Assembly: GCF_021298855.1 (NCBI RefSeq) | Contig: NZ_JAJTHI010000068.1 | Span: forward strand, 1-58,686 | Length of the DNA: 58,686 nucleotides | DNA from: Gemmatimonas sp. | Lineage (GTDB): Bacteria > Gemmatimonadota > Gemmatimonadetes > Gemmatimonadales > Gemmatimonadaceae | Reading direction: 5' to 3' | Shown here: one piece after another, positions 1 to 8,173 of the stretch | Numbering within the stretch: the first letter of the stretch is position 1 | How the letters are laid out: each line of letters opens with the position of its first letter | Notes under the pieces: generated by a model | What the model was told of the DNA's origin: nothing | Databases searched by the model: none | What the model saw: only the letters and a program-made list of their open reading frames with translations | Translations under genes and position numbers: made by a program

Positions 1-260
1 ACCAGTCGGCGCGCGAGCTCGAGGTGACTCTCCACCTCGCTTGTCGACCCGATGGCATAGGCCAGAAAGCGTGCATTCTGCGCCGACGTCTCCTGCCTGG
101 CCCCCTCGGCGATGTTGGCCGGAATGGATGATGCCGCGCGGCAGAGCTGATTCCTGAGCCCCGGGGCCCGGGCGGCGGGGAGCGCCCGCGTGATCAGGTG
201 CACTCGCACCGCGACATCCATGGCGCGGTGCCACACCTGCAGGTCGTGGTAATCGTGCAT
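1..260 (-). CDS. four-helix bundle protein (23S rRNA intervening-sequence family), partial
   Basis: The frame opens with ATG at 260 and runs off the left edge, so about 86 N-terminal residues are visible; the family is usually near 120. It begins MHDYHDLQVWHRAMDVAVRV and contains the block AASSIPANIAEGARQ, the family signature (small helix, SIP-NIAEG). An in-frame stop lies upstream and no other start is seen between. Members are small helical-bundle proteins of unsettled function, found inside 23S rRNA intervening sequences and as free-standing genes. Here it borders a repeat-rich spacer (330-950). Family assignment is firm; function is unknown. Confidence 0.8.
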   Translation of the reverse strand, partial: MHDYHDLQVWHRAMDVAVRVHLITRALPAARAPGLRNQLCRAASSIPANIAEGARQETSAQNARFLAYAIGSTSEVESHLELARRL

Positions 261-408
261 GGCGCAGCGTAGCGCCGTCTGATCGTGGTCGCGTAACCGG
301 ATTGCCGCGGCGCGGGCTCAATTGACGCACGGGGGGAGGCGGGGGGCGGTCGGTACGTGGCAGAGGGGGAACCGTACACCTCACACTGCACACCTCAGAC
401 GGCAGACG

Positions 409-586
409 GCAGACGGCAGGAACCACAGTGCGCAGACAGCAGGCATTTGGAAGAGGCGGGCGCGCCCGCTGCGCGGCGCGCCCGATGTCCTTGGCAGTCA
501 GGAGATCGGCGGCGGCGCGCAGCGCCTGCCGCCGCGTTGTTCTTCCGCATCCCTGCCCACTGCCCACTGTGGTTCCTGCCGTCTGC
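409..586. repeat. 178-bp palindrome-ended element, copy 1
   Basis: The unit is bounded by a perfect 21-bp inverted repeat (409-429 and 566-586; the arm contains GGCAGGAACCACAG). A second unit with the same ends and length lies 224 bp to the right. The interior is closely similar in both and shows no start-to-stop gene that I can support. The layout resembles a small non-autonomous (MITE-like) element, but no target-site duplication is clear. Confidence 0.7.
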
Positions 587-632
587 GATCTGCAGTTCGT
601 ATCGCGCGGGCAGCAGACGCAGACGGCAGACG

Positions 633-810
633 GCAGACGGCAGGAACCACAGTACGCAGACAGCAGTCATTTGGAAGAGGCGGGCGCGACCGCTGTGCGG
701 CGCGCCCGATGTCCTTGGCAGTCAGGAGATCGGCGGCGGCGCGCAGCGCCGGCCGCCGCGGTGTTCTTCCGCATCCCTGCCCACTGCCCACTGTGGTTCC
801 TGCCGTCTGC
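633..810. repeat. 178-bp palindrome-ended element, copy 2
   Basis: Direct copy of the 409-586 unit, offset by exactly 224 bp, with the same 21-bp inverted ends at 633-653 and 790-810. Scattered substitutions separate the copies. Together with the flanking GACGGCA runs this fills most of the 261-958 stretch, which otherwise holds no gene I can support. Confidence 0.7.
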
Positions 811-828
811 CGTCTGCTGGTCGCACCC

Positions 829-945
829 CGCAAGCAGCAGGCAGCAGGCAGCAGGCAGCGGGCAGCAAGCAGCAGGCAGCAAGCAGCAGGCAGCAAGCAG
901 CAGGCAGCAAGCAGCAGGCAGCAGGCTGCTGCCTGCCTGCCGCAG
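829..945. repeat. GCAGCAGGCA-type tandem repeat
   Basis: A run of alternating GCAGGCA and GCAAGCA 7-mers, with a clear 14-bp period (AAGCAGCAGGCAGC) in its centre. It ends in an inverted stretch near 924-940 (GGCTGCTGCCTGCC) and lies directly before the cutC stop codon. Low-complexity DNA; no coding interpretation. Confidence 0.75.
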
Positions 946-958
946 ACTACACCGCCCC

Positions 959-1669
959 CTATCCCTCCCCCAACGCCTGCACCACCTCGCGGATGATGGT
1001 GGGGTCCGTGCCGCGCGCGTGCACCTGATGCACCGTCGAGCGCTGCACCAGCTCCCGCACATGCGGGCCGCGAACGCCGCCACCGGCGAGGATCGTCAGC
1101 CGGTCGCCGGCGCGCTGCCGGAGCGCCGACAGGGTGGCGGCGCCATCGAGCGCCGTGGCCGCCTGGCCGCTGGTCAGCACATGCGTCACCCCGGCGTGCA
1201 TGAGCGTGTGCAGCGCCGCGAAGGGGTCGGGGGTGCGGTCGAATGCGCGATGGAAGGCCACGGCCATGGGGCGCGCCAGCTGCGTGAGCGTCACGAGGTG
1301 CTGCAGGTGCACCGTGTCGTCGCGCTGGAGCGGCCCCAGCACCACGCCGTCCATGCCCAGCGTGCGGGCGGTCACGATGTCGTTCGCCATCACGTCGAGC
1401 TCGTCGTCGTGATACACGAAGTCGCGTGAATGCGGCCGGATCATGACATGCAGTGGCACGCGGAGGACATCGCGACAGCGCGCCATGAGTCCCAGCGACG
1501 GCGTCGTCCCACCGTCACCGGGGCCGCACAACTCGATGCGTCCGGCTCCCGCCTCCTGCGCGGCCACCGCCGTGTAGACGGAGTCGCAGCACGCTTCCAC
1601 CAGCACGGTGCCGAAGGACGGGACGGGGGGAGGGGGAGGGGGAGCCGGGTGAGAGGGCGTGGCGGACAT
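959..1669 (-). CDS. cutC: copper homeostasis protein CutC family
   Basis: 236 residues from ATG 1669, chosen because it follows the upstream gene's stop by 10 bp; a longer frame to 1762 would overlap that gene. CutC is a TIM-barrel protein once linked to copper tolerance; its biochemical activity is not settled. Visible family blocks: VLVEACCDS near the start, GAGRIELCG, LHVMIRPHSRDFVYHDDE, LGMDGVVLGPL, VAFHRAFD, VLTSGQAATALDG and ILAGGGV. A proline run (residues about 9-15) precedes the conserved core. It is the second gene of a two-gene unit behind a nucleoside transporter, which does not obviously explain its role. Confidence 0.9.
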   Translation of the reverse strand: MSATPSHPAPPPPPPVPSFGTVLVEACCDSVYTAVAAQEAGAGRIELCGPGDGGTTPSLGLMARCRDVLRVPLHVMIRPHSRDFVYHDDELDVMANDIVTARTLGMDGVVLGPLQRDDTVHLQHLVTLTQLARPMAVAFHRAFDRTPDPFAALHTLMHAGVTHVLTSGQAATALDGAATLSALRQRAGDRLTILAGGGVRGPHVRELVQRSTVHQVHARGTDPTIIREVVQALGEG

Positions 1670-1679
1670 GGGGGCGCAC

Positions 1680-2909
1680 TCAGTGCGCGGAGGCGGTGGC
1701 GGACTTGGGCGATGCCGACGGGCGGAACAGGACGAGGAAGACGGCGAAGACCACGAGGGCACCGATGGCGGCCGTCTGCCAGATCTGCAGCCAGTCGTGC
1801 GACGGTGCCCCCGCGGCGGTGGTCGTGGCGTACCGGTTCACCACGCTGCCCGACACCGACGCGCCCACGAAGTACCCCACGCCGTTGGTCACCAGGTTGA
1901 GGAACCCCTGCGCGGCGGCGCGAATCGTGGGGCCGGCGCGCTCATCGGTGTAAATCTGCCCCGCCACGAAGAAGAAGTCGTAGCAGATGCCGTGCAGCAG
2001 GATGCCGATGTACACGAGGGGCATCACCGGTGTGCCGCCGCCCGTGCCGTAGCCGAAGGCGAAATAGCGCAGCCCCCAGGCCAGCATGCCCACGAGCATG
2101 ATCCACTTGATGCCCAGCTTCCGCAGCGCGAACGGCAGCAGCAGCATGAAGCCGATCTCGCTCATCTGCCCGAACGTCTGGATGAAGGCCGGCTCCGGGG
2201 CGCCGATCTCGTTGAGATACGGATTGGCGAAGGCGTAGTAGAACTGCAGCGGGATGCAGAGGAAGAACGAGCCCAGCGTGAAGATGAGGAAGTCGCGGTG
2301 CCGGAGCAGCTGCAAGGCGTCCAGCCCCAACGCGTCGCGCACGCTGAACGGGGCGCCCGCGGCGCGCGGTGGCGTCGGGGGAAGCAGGAAGGCGAAGAGA
2401 CCGAGCGCCACGGAGCCACCCGCGGCCAGCAGCATGGGCAGGTTCGACTTGTCCGCCTGCAGGACCTTGCCCACCATGATGCCCGCCGCAATCCACCCGA
2501 TGGTGCCCAGCACCCGGATGAGCGGGAAGTCGCGCGCGGAGTCGGTGATGTGGTGGAAGGAGATGGAGTTGGTGAGCGACAACGTGGGCATGTAGCAGAA
2601 CGCGTAGGCAAGCAGGAACAGGTAGAACCCGCTCCACTCGGTCTGCTGCGCCATGAGGTACATCATGCCGCCGCCGACGAGGTGCAGCATGGCGAGCAGT
2701 TTCTCCGAGGAGAAGAAGCGATCGGCCACGATGCCCATGAAGAAGGGCGAGACCACCGCGGCGATGGCCGTCGCGCCGTACGCCGCCCCGATGTTGGTGT
2801 CGGAGAACCCGCGGGTCTGCCCGAGGTACGTGCCCATGGTGACGAACCAGGAGCCCCAGACGAAATACTGGAGGAACATCATGACCGACAACCGTGCCTT
2901 CGTGCTCAT
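1680..2909 (-). CDS. nucleoside:H+ symporter, MFS (NupG/XapB-like)
   Basis: 409 residues, predicted inner-membrane permease with about 12 hydrophobic segments. The N-terminus ([26 protein letters not shown]) and the segment [24 protein letters not shown] match the nucleoside:proton symporter family of the major facilitator superfamily, whose members import purine and pyrimidine nucleosides. Length agrees with NupG (about 418). It is the first gene of a probable operon with cutC, 10 bp downstream. The 246-bp spacer upstream (2910-3155) is shared with the divergent DinB/YfiT gene. Substrate specificity cannot be told from sequence. Confidence 0.85.
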   Translation of the reverse strand: MSTKARLSVMMFLQYFVWGSWFVTMGTYLGQTRGFSDTNIGAAYGATAIAAVVSPFFMGIVADRFFSSEKLLAMLHLVGGGMMYLMAQQTEWSGFYLFLLAYAFCYMPTLSLTNSISFHHITDSARDFPLIRVLGTIGWIAAGIMVGKVLQADKSNLPMLLAAGGSVALGLFAFLLPPTPPRAAGAPFSVRDALGLDALQLLRHRDFLIFTLGSFFLCIPLQFYYAFANPYLNEIGAPEPAFIQTFGQMSEIGFMLLLPFALRKLGIKWIMLVGMLAWGLRYFAFGYGTGGGTPVMPLVYIGILLHGICYDFFFVAGQIYTDERAGPTIRAAAQGFLNLVTNGVGYFVGASVSGSVVNRYATTTAAGAPSHDWLQIWQTAAIGALVVFAVFLVLFRPSASPKSATASAH

Positions 2910-3106
2910 CTACGACAGCTCCCGGATACGAACGTTGCGGATCGGTGCCTGGGTACCGTGCGCCGGCGTGGCGGGCACGACGTGGCGGGCACGACGTGGT
3001 GCTCACGGCGGGGTGAGCGGGGCGGGCTGTGGGCAATGCTATGTCCCGTACCGGGAAGGCGGAAGGCGTCACACGGCCGACCCGCCGGGGTACGGTCGGC
3101 ACCCGC

Positions 3107-3137
3107 GGACCGGACCCCTGTTTCGGGTCCGGTGTCC
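3107..3137 (+). promoter_or_regulatory. GGACCGGACCC hairpin upstream of the DinB/YfiT gene
   Basis: GGACCGGACCC (3107-3117) is followed after 7 nt by its near inverted copy (3125-3137). It sits 20-50 bp before the ATG at 3156, in the region where a -35 would fall. It could be an operator or a terminator-like hairpin; there is no T-run after it. Confidence 0.35.
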
Positions 3138-3143
3138 GGCCGG

Positions 3144-3155
3144 TAATTTTCCGGA
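3144..3155 (+). promoter_or_regulatory. -10-like TAATTT six bases before the ATG (leaderless start)
   Basis: TAATTT (3144-3149), then TCCGGA, then ATG 3156, with no Shine-Dalgarno motif. A -10 hexamer at this distance would place the transcript start at or next to the A of the ATG. The same layout recurs at several other genes here. Confidence 0.5.
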
Positions 3156-3704
3156 ATGACTCCGTCACTACCATCCGACCCCAGCTATCCCATTGGCCGC
3201 TTCGTGCGGCGGGACGTGTATGCCGACGCCGACCGTGCGGCACACGTGGCGCGCATTGCCGCGCAGCCGGGCACGCTGGCCGCCATGCTCGACGGGTTGG
3301 ATGAGCACGACTTCGCCGCGCCCTATCGCCCCGGCGGCTGGACGGTGGGGCAATTGGTGCACCATCTCGCCGACAGTCACCTCAACGCCTACATCCGCGT
3401 GAAGCTGGGGCTTACCGAGCAGGAGCCCACCATCAAGCCGTACGATCAGGACGCGTGGGTGCAGCTCGCCGACGCGTCCACGTTGTCACCGCACGTCTCC
3501 GTCGCGCTTTTTGCCGCCACCCACATTCGCCTGCACACCGTGCTGGTGTCCATGCGGGCCGAGCAGTTCGCGCGCCGCCTCGTGCATCCCGAGAATGGCG
3601 TCATGACGCTCGACCAGGTTGCGGCCATGTATGCGTGGCATGGTGACCACCATCTGGCGCACCTCGAGCAGTATCGCACGTACTACCGCGCCGCGCGCGG
3701 CTGA
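3156..3704 (+). CDS. DinB/YfiT family metal-dependent (bacillithiol S-transferase-like) protein
   Basis: 182 residues, cytosolic. The DinB-like four-helix fold is indicated by three metal-binding histidines: one in GQLVHHLADSHLNAY and two in AWHGDHHLAHLEQY. The pattern and length fit the YfiT/BstA branch, which conjugates bacillithiol to electrophiles in Firmicutes. The presence of bshB1 (34666-35385) makes a low-molecular-weight-thiol role plausible, but substrate is inference. ATG 3156 is preceded by a -10-like hexamer rather than a ribosome binding site. It converges on the lipoprotein gene at 3759. Confidence 0.8.
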   Translation: MTPSLPSDPSYPIGRFVRRDVYADADRAAHVARIAAQPGTLAAMLDGLDEHDFAAPYRPGGWTVGQLVHHLADSHLNAYIRVKLGLTEQEPTIKPYDQDAWVQLADASTLSPHVSVALFAATHIRLHTVLVSMRAEQFARRLVHPENGVMTLDQVAAMYAWHGDHHLAHLEQYRTYYRAARG

Positions 3705-3758
3705 CGACGGCGGCCAGGCGCACGACGGCTGCGCACCGCTCCGGCAATGCGCGCGGGC

Positions 3759-5861
3759 TCAGTTCGGTGATTCGAAAATGCGCCCGACGTCGCCCACCGC
3801 GGCCACGCCGCGCGAGCCCGGCACCCCGAAGAGCGCGTAGATGATGCTGCGCCACGGTGCCGCGAGCGGGCGCCACTGCACGCCGTTGTAGCGCAGCACG
3901 GTGCCACTGTCGCCCACCGCATACACGTCGGTGGGACCGCGCCCCCAGAGCGCCCGCAGATCGCGCGCGGTGGGTTTGGGAAAGGCGCGCCATGCCACGC
4001 CATCGAAGCGCAACGCCACGCCCGAGTCGCCCACCGCGAACACGTCGTTGGCGGCTGTGCCCCACACGGCGCGCAGGCGACTCTGCGTGGGCACGGCCAC
4101 ACTCTGCCACCGCCCACCATCGAAGCGCAGCATCGTCCCCGAATCGCCCACGACCCACACGTTGGCCGGGTCGGTGCCCCATGCCGCGCGCAGGAAGCGC
4201 AGCGTGCCACTCTGCTGCGGCGTCCACCCACTGCCGTTCGAGCGCAGGATGGTGCCGCGCTCCCCCACGATCACATGCTGACCGCCGCCGCTCCACACGC
4301 TGCGCAGCACGCCGCGCGTGGGCGACTCGTCCACGCGCCAGGCCGACCCGTTGTAGCGCAGAATCGTCCCGGTGTCCCCCACCGCCACGATGTCGGACGC
4401 GCTGTTGCCACTGATGCCGTACAGGTCGAATGCGGAGGGGACGCGTTCGGGGCGCCACGCCGTGCCCTGCCGCCGCAGGACGGTGCCGCCGAAGCCCACG
4501 GCGAACATCGTCTCGCCGGCACCATACACGCCGAGCAGCGGCGGGTCATTGTTGTCCACCGTCGCCGTGGCACTGGCTCCCACGCCGCGCAGCGTGACGA
4601 TTGCGCCGTACCAGCCTGCCAGTCGCAGCGCGCCATCACCGCGCCGGGTGATGGCGCGCCAGTTGGCACCAAGCCCCACCGACAGGGCGCGCCAGCTGGT
4701 GCCGTCGAAGTGCCAGGTGGTGCCGTTGTTCCCCACCGCATACACATCGTTGAAGGCGCGGCCCCGCAGGGCGAACAGGTTGGCGCTGCCAGGGGTGGGC
4801 ATACGCTGCCACTGCACGCCGTCGAAGCGCACGACGGTGCCCTGCGTGCCCACGGCAAACACGTTGCCGGCACTCGTGCCCCACACATCGAAGAACGGCA
4901 CCGACTCCGGCACCGCTTGCCGCAACCAGCTCGTGCCATTCCAGCGCAGAATGGTGCCGTTGTTGCCGGCGACGAACACGGTGGTGCTGTTGGCACCCCA
5001 GATCCCCCACAGCTCGTCGGTCACACCACTGGCCATGGCATCCAGCCGCGTCCCGTTCCACCGCAGGATGGTCCCACGGTCGCCGGTGATGAAGATCTCG
5101 GTCTCGCTCAGCCCCCACACCTCGAGCAACGTCGAGGTGACCCCCGTGTCGAGCCGCCGGAACGTGGTCCCGTCGCTGCGCAGCACCACGCCGTTGCTCC
5201 CCACGAACCAGAGATCGGTGGGCGAACTCCCCCACACGCCCACCAGCGTTTCGGTGATCCCGGCGTCCACCTGCTCCCACGGGCCGTCGTGGCGGGAGCG
5301 CAGGATGCCACCGTTCTGCCCCACGGCCCACGTGGTGCCCGCACCGTCGTCCCACACCCCCAGGAAGGTCACATCCGACACACCGGCGCGCGCCGCGCGC
5401 CACGTGGTGATGTCGGGCTGCTCGCTGGTCACCGAGACCGACACCAGCGCCGACAGCGGGCCGTTCACCCCCCGCACGTTGGCGGTGATGCGCGCACTGC
5501 CAGGCGCCACGGCGCGCACCACGCCGGTGGCGTCGACCGAGGCCACCGCCGGGGCATCGCTTCGCCAGTCCACCGCCGGCGCGTCCACCAGCACGCCGGC
5601 CGCATCGCGCGCCTCCAGCTGCAGCGGCTGTGTCACCCCGGCCGGCAGGTTGAGCGATGCCGGAGACACGAGCAGCGAGGCCACACGCCCATCGCGCGGG
5701 GCCGATTCGGTGGGGGCACCATCGCACGCGCCCAGCAGCACCAGCAGGCACAGCTGCCACCACACGGAGCCCCACTCGCCAGCTGGCCATCGAGCGAACG
5801 ACGTGCGACGGCGCCGCCACCGGGCATGGCGCAGGCGCTGTGAAATGGAAACGGCGTGCAT
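3759..5861 (-). CDS. lipoprotein with Big-like domain and 14 beta-propeller-type repeats
   Basis: 700 residues. An arginine-rich N-terminus leads into WWQLCLLVLLGAC, a lipobox with Cys46, so the protein is probably lipid-anchored and exported. Residues about 60-148 resemble a bacterial Ig-like (Big2) domain (LLVSPASLNLPAG, VDATGVVRAVAPGSARITA). From about residue 155 I count 14 repeats of roughly 38-42 residues with the pattern LxxVWGxxxxDVFAVGxxGTILRxDGxxW, enough for two seven-bladed propellers. The repeats are degenerate in the middle (one reads LAGWYGAIVT). Ligand or partner is unknown. It has its own promoter-like sequence just upstream. Confidence 0.7.
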   Translation of the reverse strand: MHAVSISQRLRHARWRRRRTSFARWPAGEWGSVWWQLCLLVLLGACDGAPTESAPRDGRVASLLVSPASLNLPAGVTQPLQLEARDAAGVLVDAPAVDWRSDAPAVASVDATGVVRAVAPGSARITANVRGVNGPLSALVSVSVTSEQPDITTWRAARAGVSDVTFLGVWDDGAGTTWAVGQNGGILRSRHDGPWEQVDAGITETLVGVWGSSPTDLWFVGSNGVVLRSDGTTFRRLDTGVTSTLLEVWGLSETEIFITGDRGTILRWNGTRLDAMASGVTDELWGIWGANSTTVFVAGNNGTILRWNGTSWLRQAVPESVPFFDVWGTSAGNVFAVGTQGTVVRFDGVQWQRMPTPGSANLFALRGRAFNDVYAVGNNGTTWHFDGTSWRALSVGLGANWRAITRRGDGALRLAGWYGAIVTLRGVGASATATVDNNDPPLLGVYGAGETMFAVGFGGTVLRRQGTAWRPERVPSAFDLYGISGNSASDIVAVGDTGTILRYNGSAWRVDESPTRGVLRSVWSGGGQHVIVGERGTILRSNGSGWTPQQSGTLRFLRAAWGTDPANVWVVGDSGTMLRFDGGRWQSVAVPTQSRLRAVWGTAANDVFAVGDSGVALRFDGVAWRAFPKPTARDLRALWGRGPTDVYAVGDSGTVLRYNGVQWRPLAAPWRSIIYALFGVPGSRGVAAVGDVGRIFESPN

Positions 5862-5897
5862 GTCGGGAGCCTACTCGCAGCGCCCCAGCGGGCGCAA
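5862..5897 (-). promoter_or_regulatory. promoter of the 14-repeat lipoprotein gene, leaderless type
   Basis: Read leftward: TTGCGC (5897-5892), 18-bp spacer, TAGGCT (5873-5868), then six bases to ATG 5861. This is a fair sigma70-like pair, and the spacing would start the mRNA at the initiation codon. Confidence 0.5.
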
Positions 5898-5962
5898 CGC
5901 CCGGCGGGTATGCTTCCTGATTGTCCCATCGCGTGTCTCCCCACCTCCTGCCCCGCGCACCC

Positions 5963-6880
5963 ATGCTCCGGTCCATCCTCCACACCGGTTGCGGTGCCGT
6001 CCTGCTCGCCGGGGCGGCCGGCCCGCTTGCCGCGCAACCCGGCGTGCCGCGCACCTCACCCCCGGCGCCGTCGTCGGAGATCTTCCTGGTGCCGCTGACG
6101 GGGAGGGGGGCGGCGCTGGCCGCCGGTGCCCCGCGCAACATCACGAACCGCGACGGCTACGACAATCAGCCGGCCTTCTCGCACGACGGGCGCGCCCTCT
6201 TCTACACGTCGACCCGCGACGATGCGCAGGCCGACATCTACCGGTTCGACATCGCCAGCGGCCGCAGCGTCCGCGTCACGCGCACCGCGCCGGAAAGCGA
6301 GTACTCCGCCGCTCCCACGCCCGATGGCCGCGCCCTTCTCGTCATTCGGGTGGAGCGCGACTCGACGCAACGGCTGTGGCGGGTGCCTCTCGATGGCAGC
6401 GCCGAGCAGGTGCTCTTCCCGGAAACCCGCCCGGTGGGGTACTTCGCCCAACCGACCGACTCCACCTGGGTCCTGTTCGTGCTCGGCACGCCGGTCACGC
6501 TGCACCTTGGCGCGAAGGGCACCGGCCGTACCGAGGTGGTGGCACGCAACATCGGCCGTTCGCTGCATCGCATCCCCGGCACGTCGCTGGCCAGCGTCGT
6601 GCAGAAAGGCACACCGCCGTGGCAGCTGATGGAGTTCGATCCGGTGGCGCGCACCTTCACCGCACTCGTGACCCTTCCACCTGGGAGCGAAGATGTGGCC
6701 TGGATCGATGGCCGCACCGTGCTGGTCGGTAGCGGCAGCAGGCTGTGGCGCTGGACGCGCGGTGATCGTGGGTGGACCGCGTTGGCGGACTACGCCGGGA
6801 GCGGACTCGGCCACATCACGCGGCTTGCGGTGAGCCCCGACGGATCCCTGTTGGCGCTCGTCGCCGATCCGGCGAAGTAG
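5963..6880 (+). CDS. exported TolB/PD40-like beta-propeller protein
   Basis: 305 residues from ATG 5963, preferred over an upstream ATG at 5921 because it gives a clean signal peptide (MLRSILHTGCGAVLLAGAAG, cleavage after PLAAQ). WD40-like PD40 motifs follow: YDNQPAFSHDGRALFYTSTRDDAQADIYRFDI and EYSAAPTPDGRALLVIRV, which are typical of TolB-like periplasmic propellers; later blades are weaker (LAVSPDGSLLALVAD at the C-terminus). No catalytic domain is visible. It is divergent from the lipoprotein gene; whether the two act together is not shown. Function unknown. Confidence 0.7.
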   Translation: MLRSILHTGCGAVLLAGAAGPLAAQPGVPRTSPPAPSSEIFLVPLTGRGAALAAGAPRNITNRDGYDNQPAFSHDGRALFYTSTRDDAQADIYRFDIASGRSVRVTRTAPESEYSAAPTPDGRALLVIRVERDSTQRLWRVPLDGSAEQVLFPETRPVGYFAQPTDSTWVLFVLGTPVTLHLGAKGTGRTEVVARNIGRSLHRIPGTSLASVVQKGTPPWQLMEFDPVARTFTALVTLPPGSEDVAWIDGRTVLVGSGSRLWRWTRGDRGWTALADYAGSGLGHITRLAVSPDGSLLALVADPAK

Positions 6881-6907
6881 TCGTCGCGCGGCGGTGCCTC
6901 GTGGGCC

Positions 6908-7324
6908 TCAGCGCGCGCGCGCTGGAGCCTGCCAGCGGCAATCGCCGGCGTCGAAGGCGGCGCGCAGCTCCTCGCGCGGCACCCAGCCGGGCGACGGCGT
7001 GCATCGGCCACGCGGATCGATGGCGAGGTCGAGCGGCAATGGGGGCGCGGTGATCGTCCCCGCGGCAATGGGCTCGCGGGCGCCGGTGGCCTCCACGCTC
7101 CACAAGCCGTCATGGTACACCCGCAGCCGCAGCGTTTCGCGCCGCTGCATCGCCAGCGTTCGCGCACTGTCCACGACAGCGGTCATGTCATGCGCGCTGG
7201 CCGCGCGTTGGGTACCGCGACGTGTGACCTGACGCGAGAGGAGCAGGGCCCCGGCAATCGCCACGATTGCCACGGCCACCAGCACCTCGGTCAGCGTCAG
7301 GCCAGCACGCCGGGCCCTGTGCAC
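6908..7324 (-). CDS. type IV pilin-like / type II secretion pseudopilin (GspH-like)
   Basis: 138 residues with GTG start at 7324, directly abutting the stop of the upstream gene. The N-terminus has the prepilin peptidase motif: short basic leader RARRAG, then LTLTEVLVAVAIVAIAGALL, with the glutamate at mature position 5. The rest is a short globular region ending CRWQAPARAR, about the size of minor pseudopilins. No other pilus or secretion gene lies nearby, so it must rely on an assembly machine encoded elsewhere. Family is clear, exact role is not. Confidence 0.75.
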   Translation of the reverse strand: MHRARRAGLTLTEVLVAVAIVAIAGALLLSRQVTRRGTQRAASAHDMTAVVDSARTLAMQRRETLRLRVYHDGLWSVEATGAREPIAAGTITAPPLPLDLAIDPRGRCTPSPGWVPREELRAAFDAGDCRWQAPARAR

Positions 7325-8083
7325 TTACTTCTTGATCAGCGGCTGCACGGCCGCCGGCACGGCCACGGCTTCGTTCGTCACCGTGTTGAACTCGGCGCTC
7401 TTCACCGTGAGAATCATCTTCTGCGGGCCGGTCGTCATCTCGGTGCGCGTGGCCACCTTGAGCGGGCCGAACTGCTTGTAGTCGGCAATGATCGAGCTCG
7501 TGGACATCTTCCCCATCTCCGAGTCGAGCGTGGCTTCGGCGCCGATCTGCAGCCCGCTGGCCAGCGAGAAGTAGTTCCACGACTCGTTCCCGGTGTCCTT
7601 GCGCACCAGCTTGATCTTGTAGGCCTTCTCGCCCGCGAAGTCGACCACGCCTTCGTTGGTCATCGCGCTGAACCGGTCAGGCGAATAGAGCATGCTGGCC
7701 ACGAAGTCGGCCTGCTCCTTGGCCTGCGCGAGCTCCTTGCCTTCCAGCAGGCGCGCGCCCTGCATGGGGTTCACCGACCACGCCACGGTGCCGTCGGTCC
7801 CCGAGAGAATCTCGCCCAGGCCGGCAAGGCTCATCTTCATGGACTGCTTGTTGGGCGCCATCACGTACATCTCGAGATCGGCCGTCATGCCCGCCGCCGT
7901 GATCTCCATGGCCCCCACCTGCTTCATGGACGTGATCTTCATGATGGCATCGCGGCCACCGATCGCGGCCACGTGCTTGGCCAGCACGTCGGCGGCCGGT
8001 GGGAGCGGCTGGGCCTGAACGGCGGGCGCCGCGAAGAGCAGCGCGGCGGTGGTGATGGTGCGAACCGCTGACTGAAGGAACAT
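7325..8083 (-). CDS. secreted LolA-like outer-membrane lipoprotein-sorting family protein
   Basis: 252 residues: signal peptide ending near AAPAVQAQ, then an all-beta region with regular short strands (GAMEITAAGMTADLEMYV, GTVAWSVNPMQG, KAYKIKLVRKDTGNESWNYF, KVATRTEMTTGPQKMILTV). The arrangement resembles LolA/LolB-fold proteins that carry lipids across the periplasm. A good ribosome binding site (GGAGA) precedes the ATG. It is followed without a gap by the pseudopilin gene, so the two are probably cotranscribed. Specific function is not known. Confidence 0.65.
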   Translation of the reverse strand: MFLQSAVRTITTAALLFAAPAVQAQPLPPAADVLAKHVAAIGGRDAIMKITSMKQVGAMEITAAGMTADLEMYVMAPNKQSMKMSLAGLGEILSGTDGTVAWSVNPMQGARLLEGKELAQAKEQADFVASMLYSPDRFSAMTNEGVVDFAGEKAYKIKLVRKDTGNESWNYFSLASGLQIGAEATLDSEMGKMSTSSIIADYKQFGPLKVATRTEMTTGPQKMILTVKSAEFNTVTNEAVAVPAAVQPLIKK

Positions 8084-8173
8084 TCGGGAATTCTCCGAGG
8101 TGAGCGCCTGTCGGCGACAAGAGGGATGGCGGTGGGTGGGGTGATCATGCGTGCGTTGAACGCATGAACTATA

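Noticed and set aside
829-945. Possible CRISPR array
   Set aside because: Units are 7-14 bp with no unique spacers and no cas genes nearby; it is a simple tandem repeat.
322-1429. Overlapping open frames in the repeat region upstream of cutC
   Set aside because: They translate repeat DNA (Gln/Ala/Arg runs) in all frames with no start context or homology.
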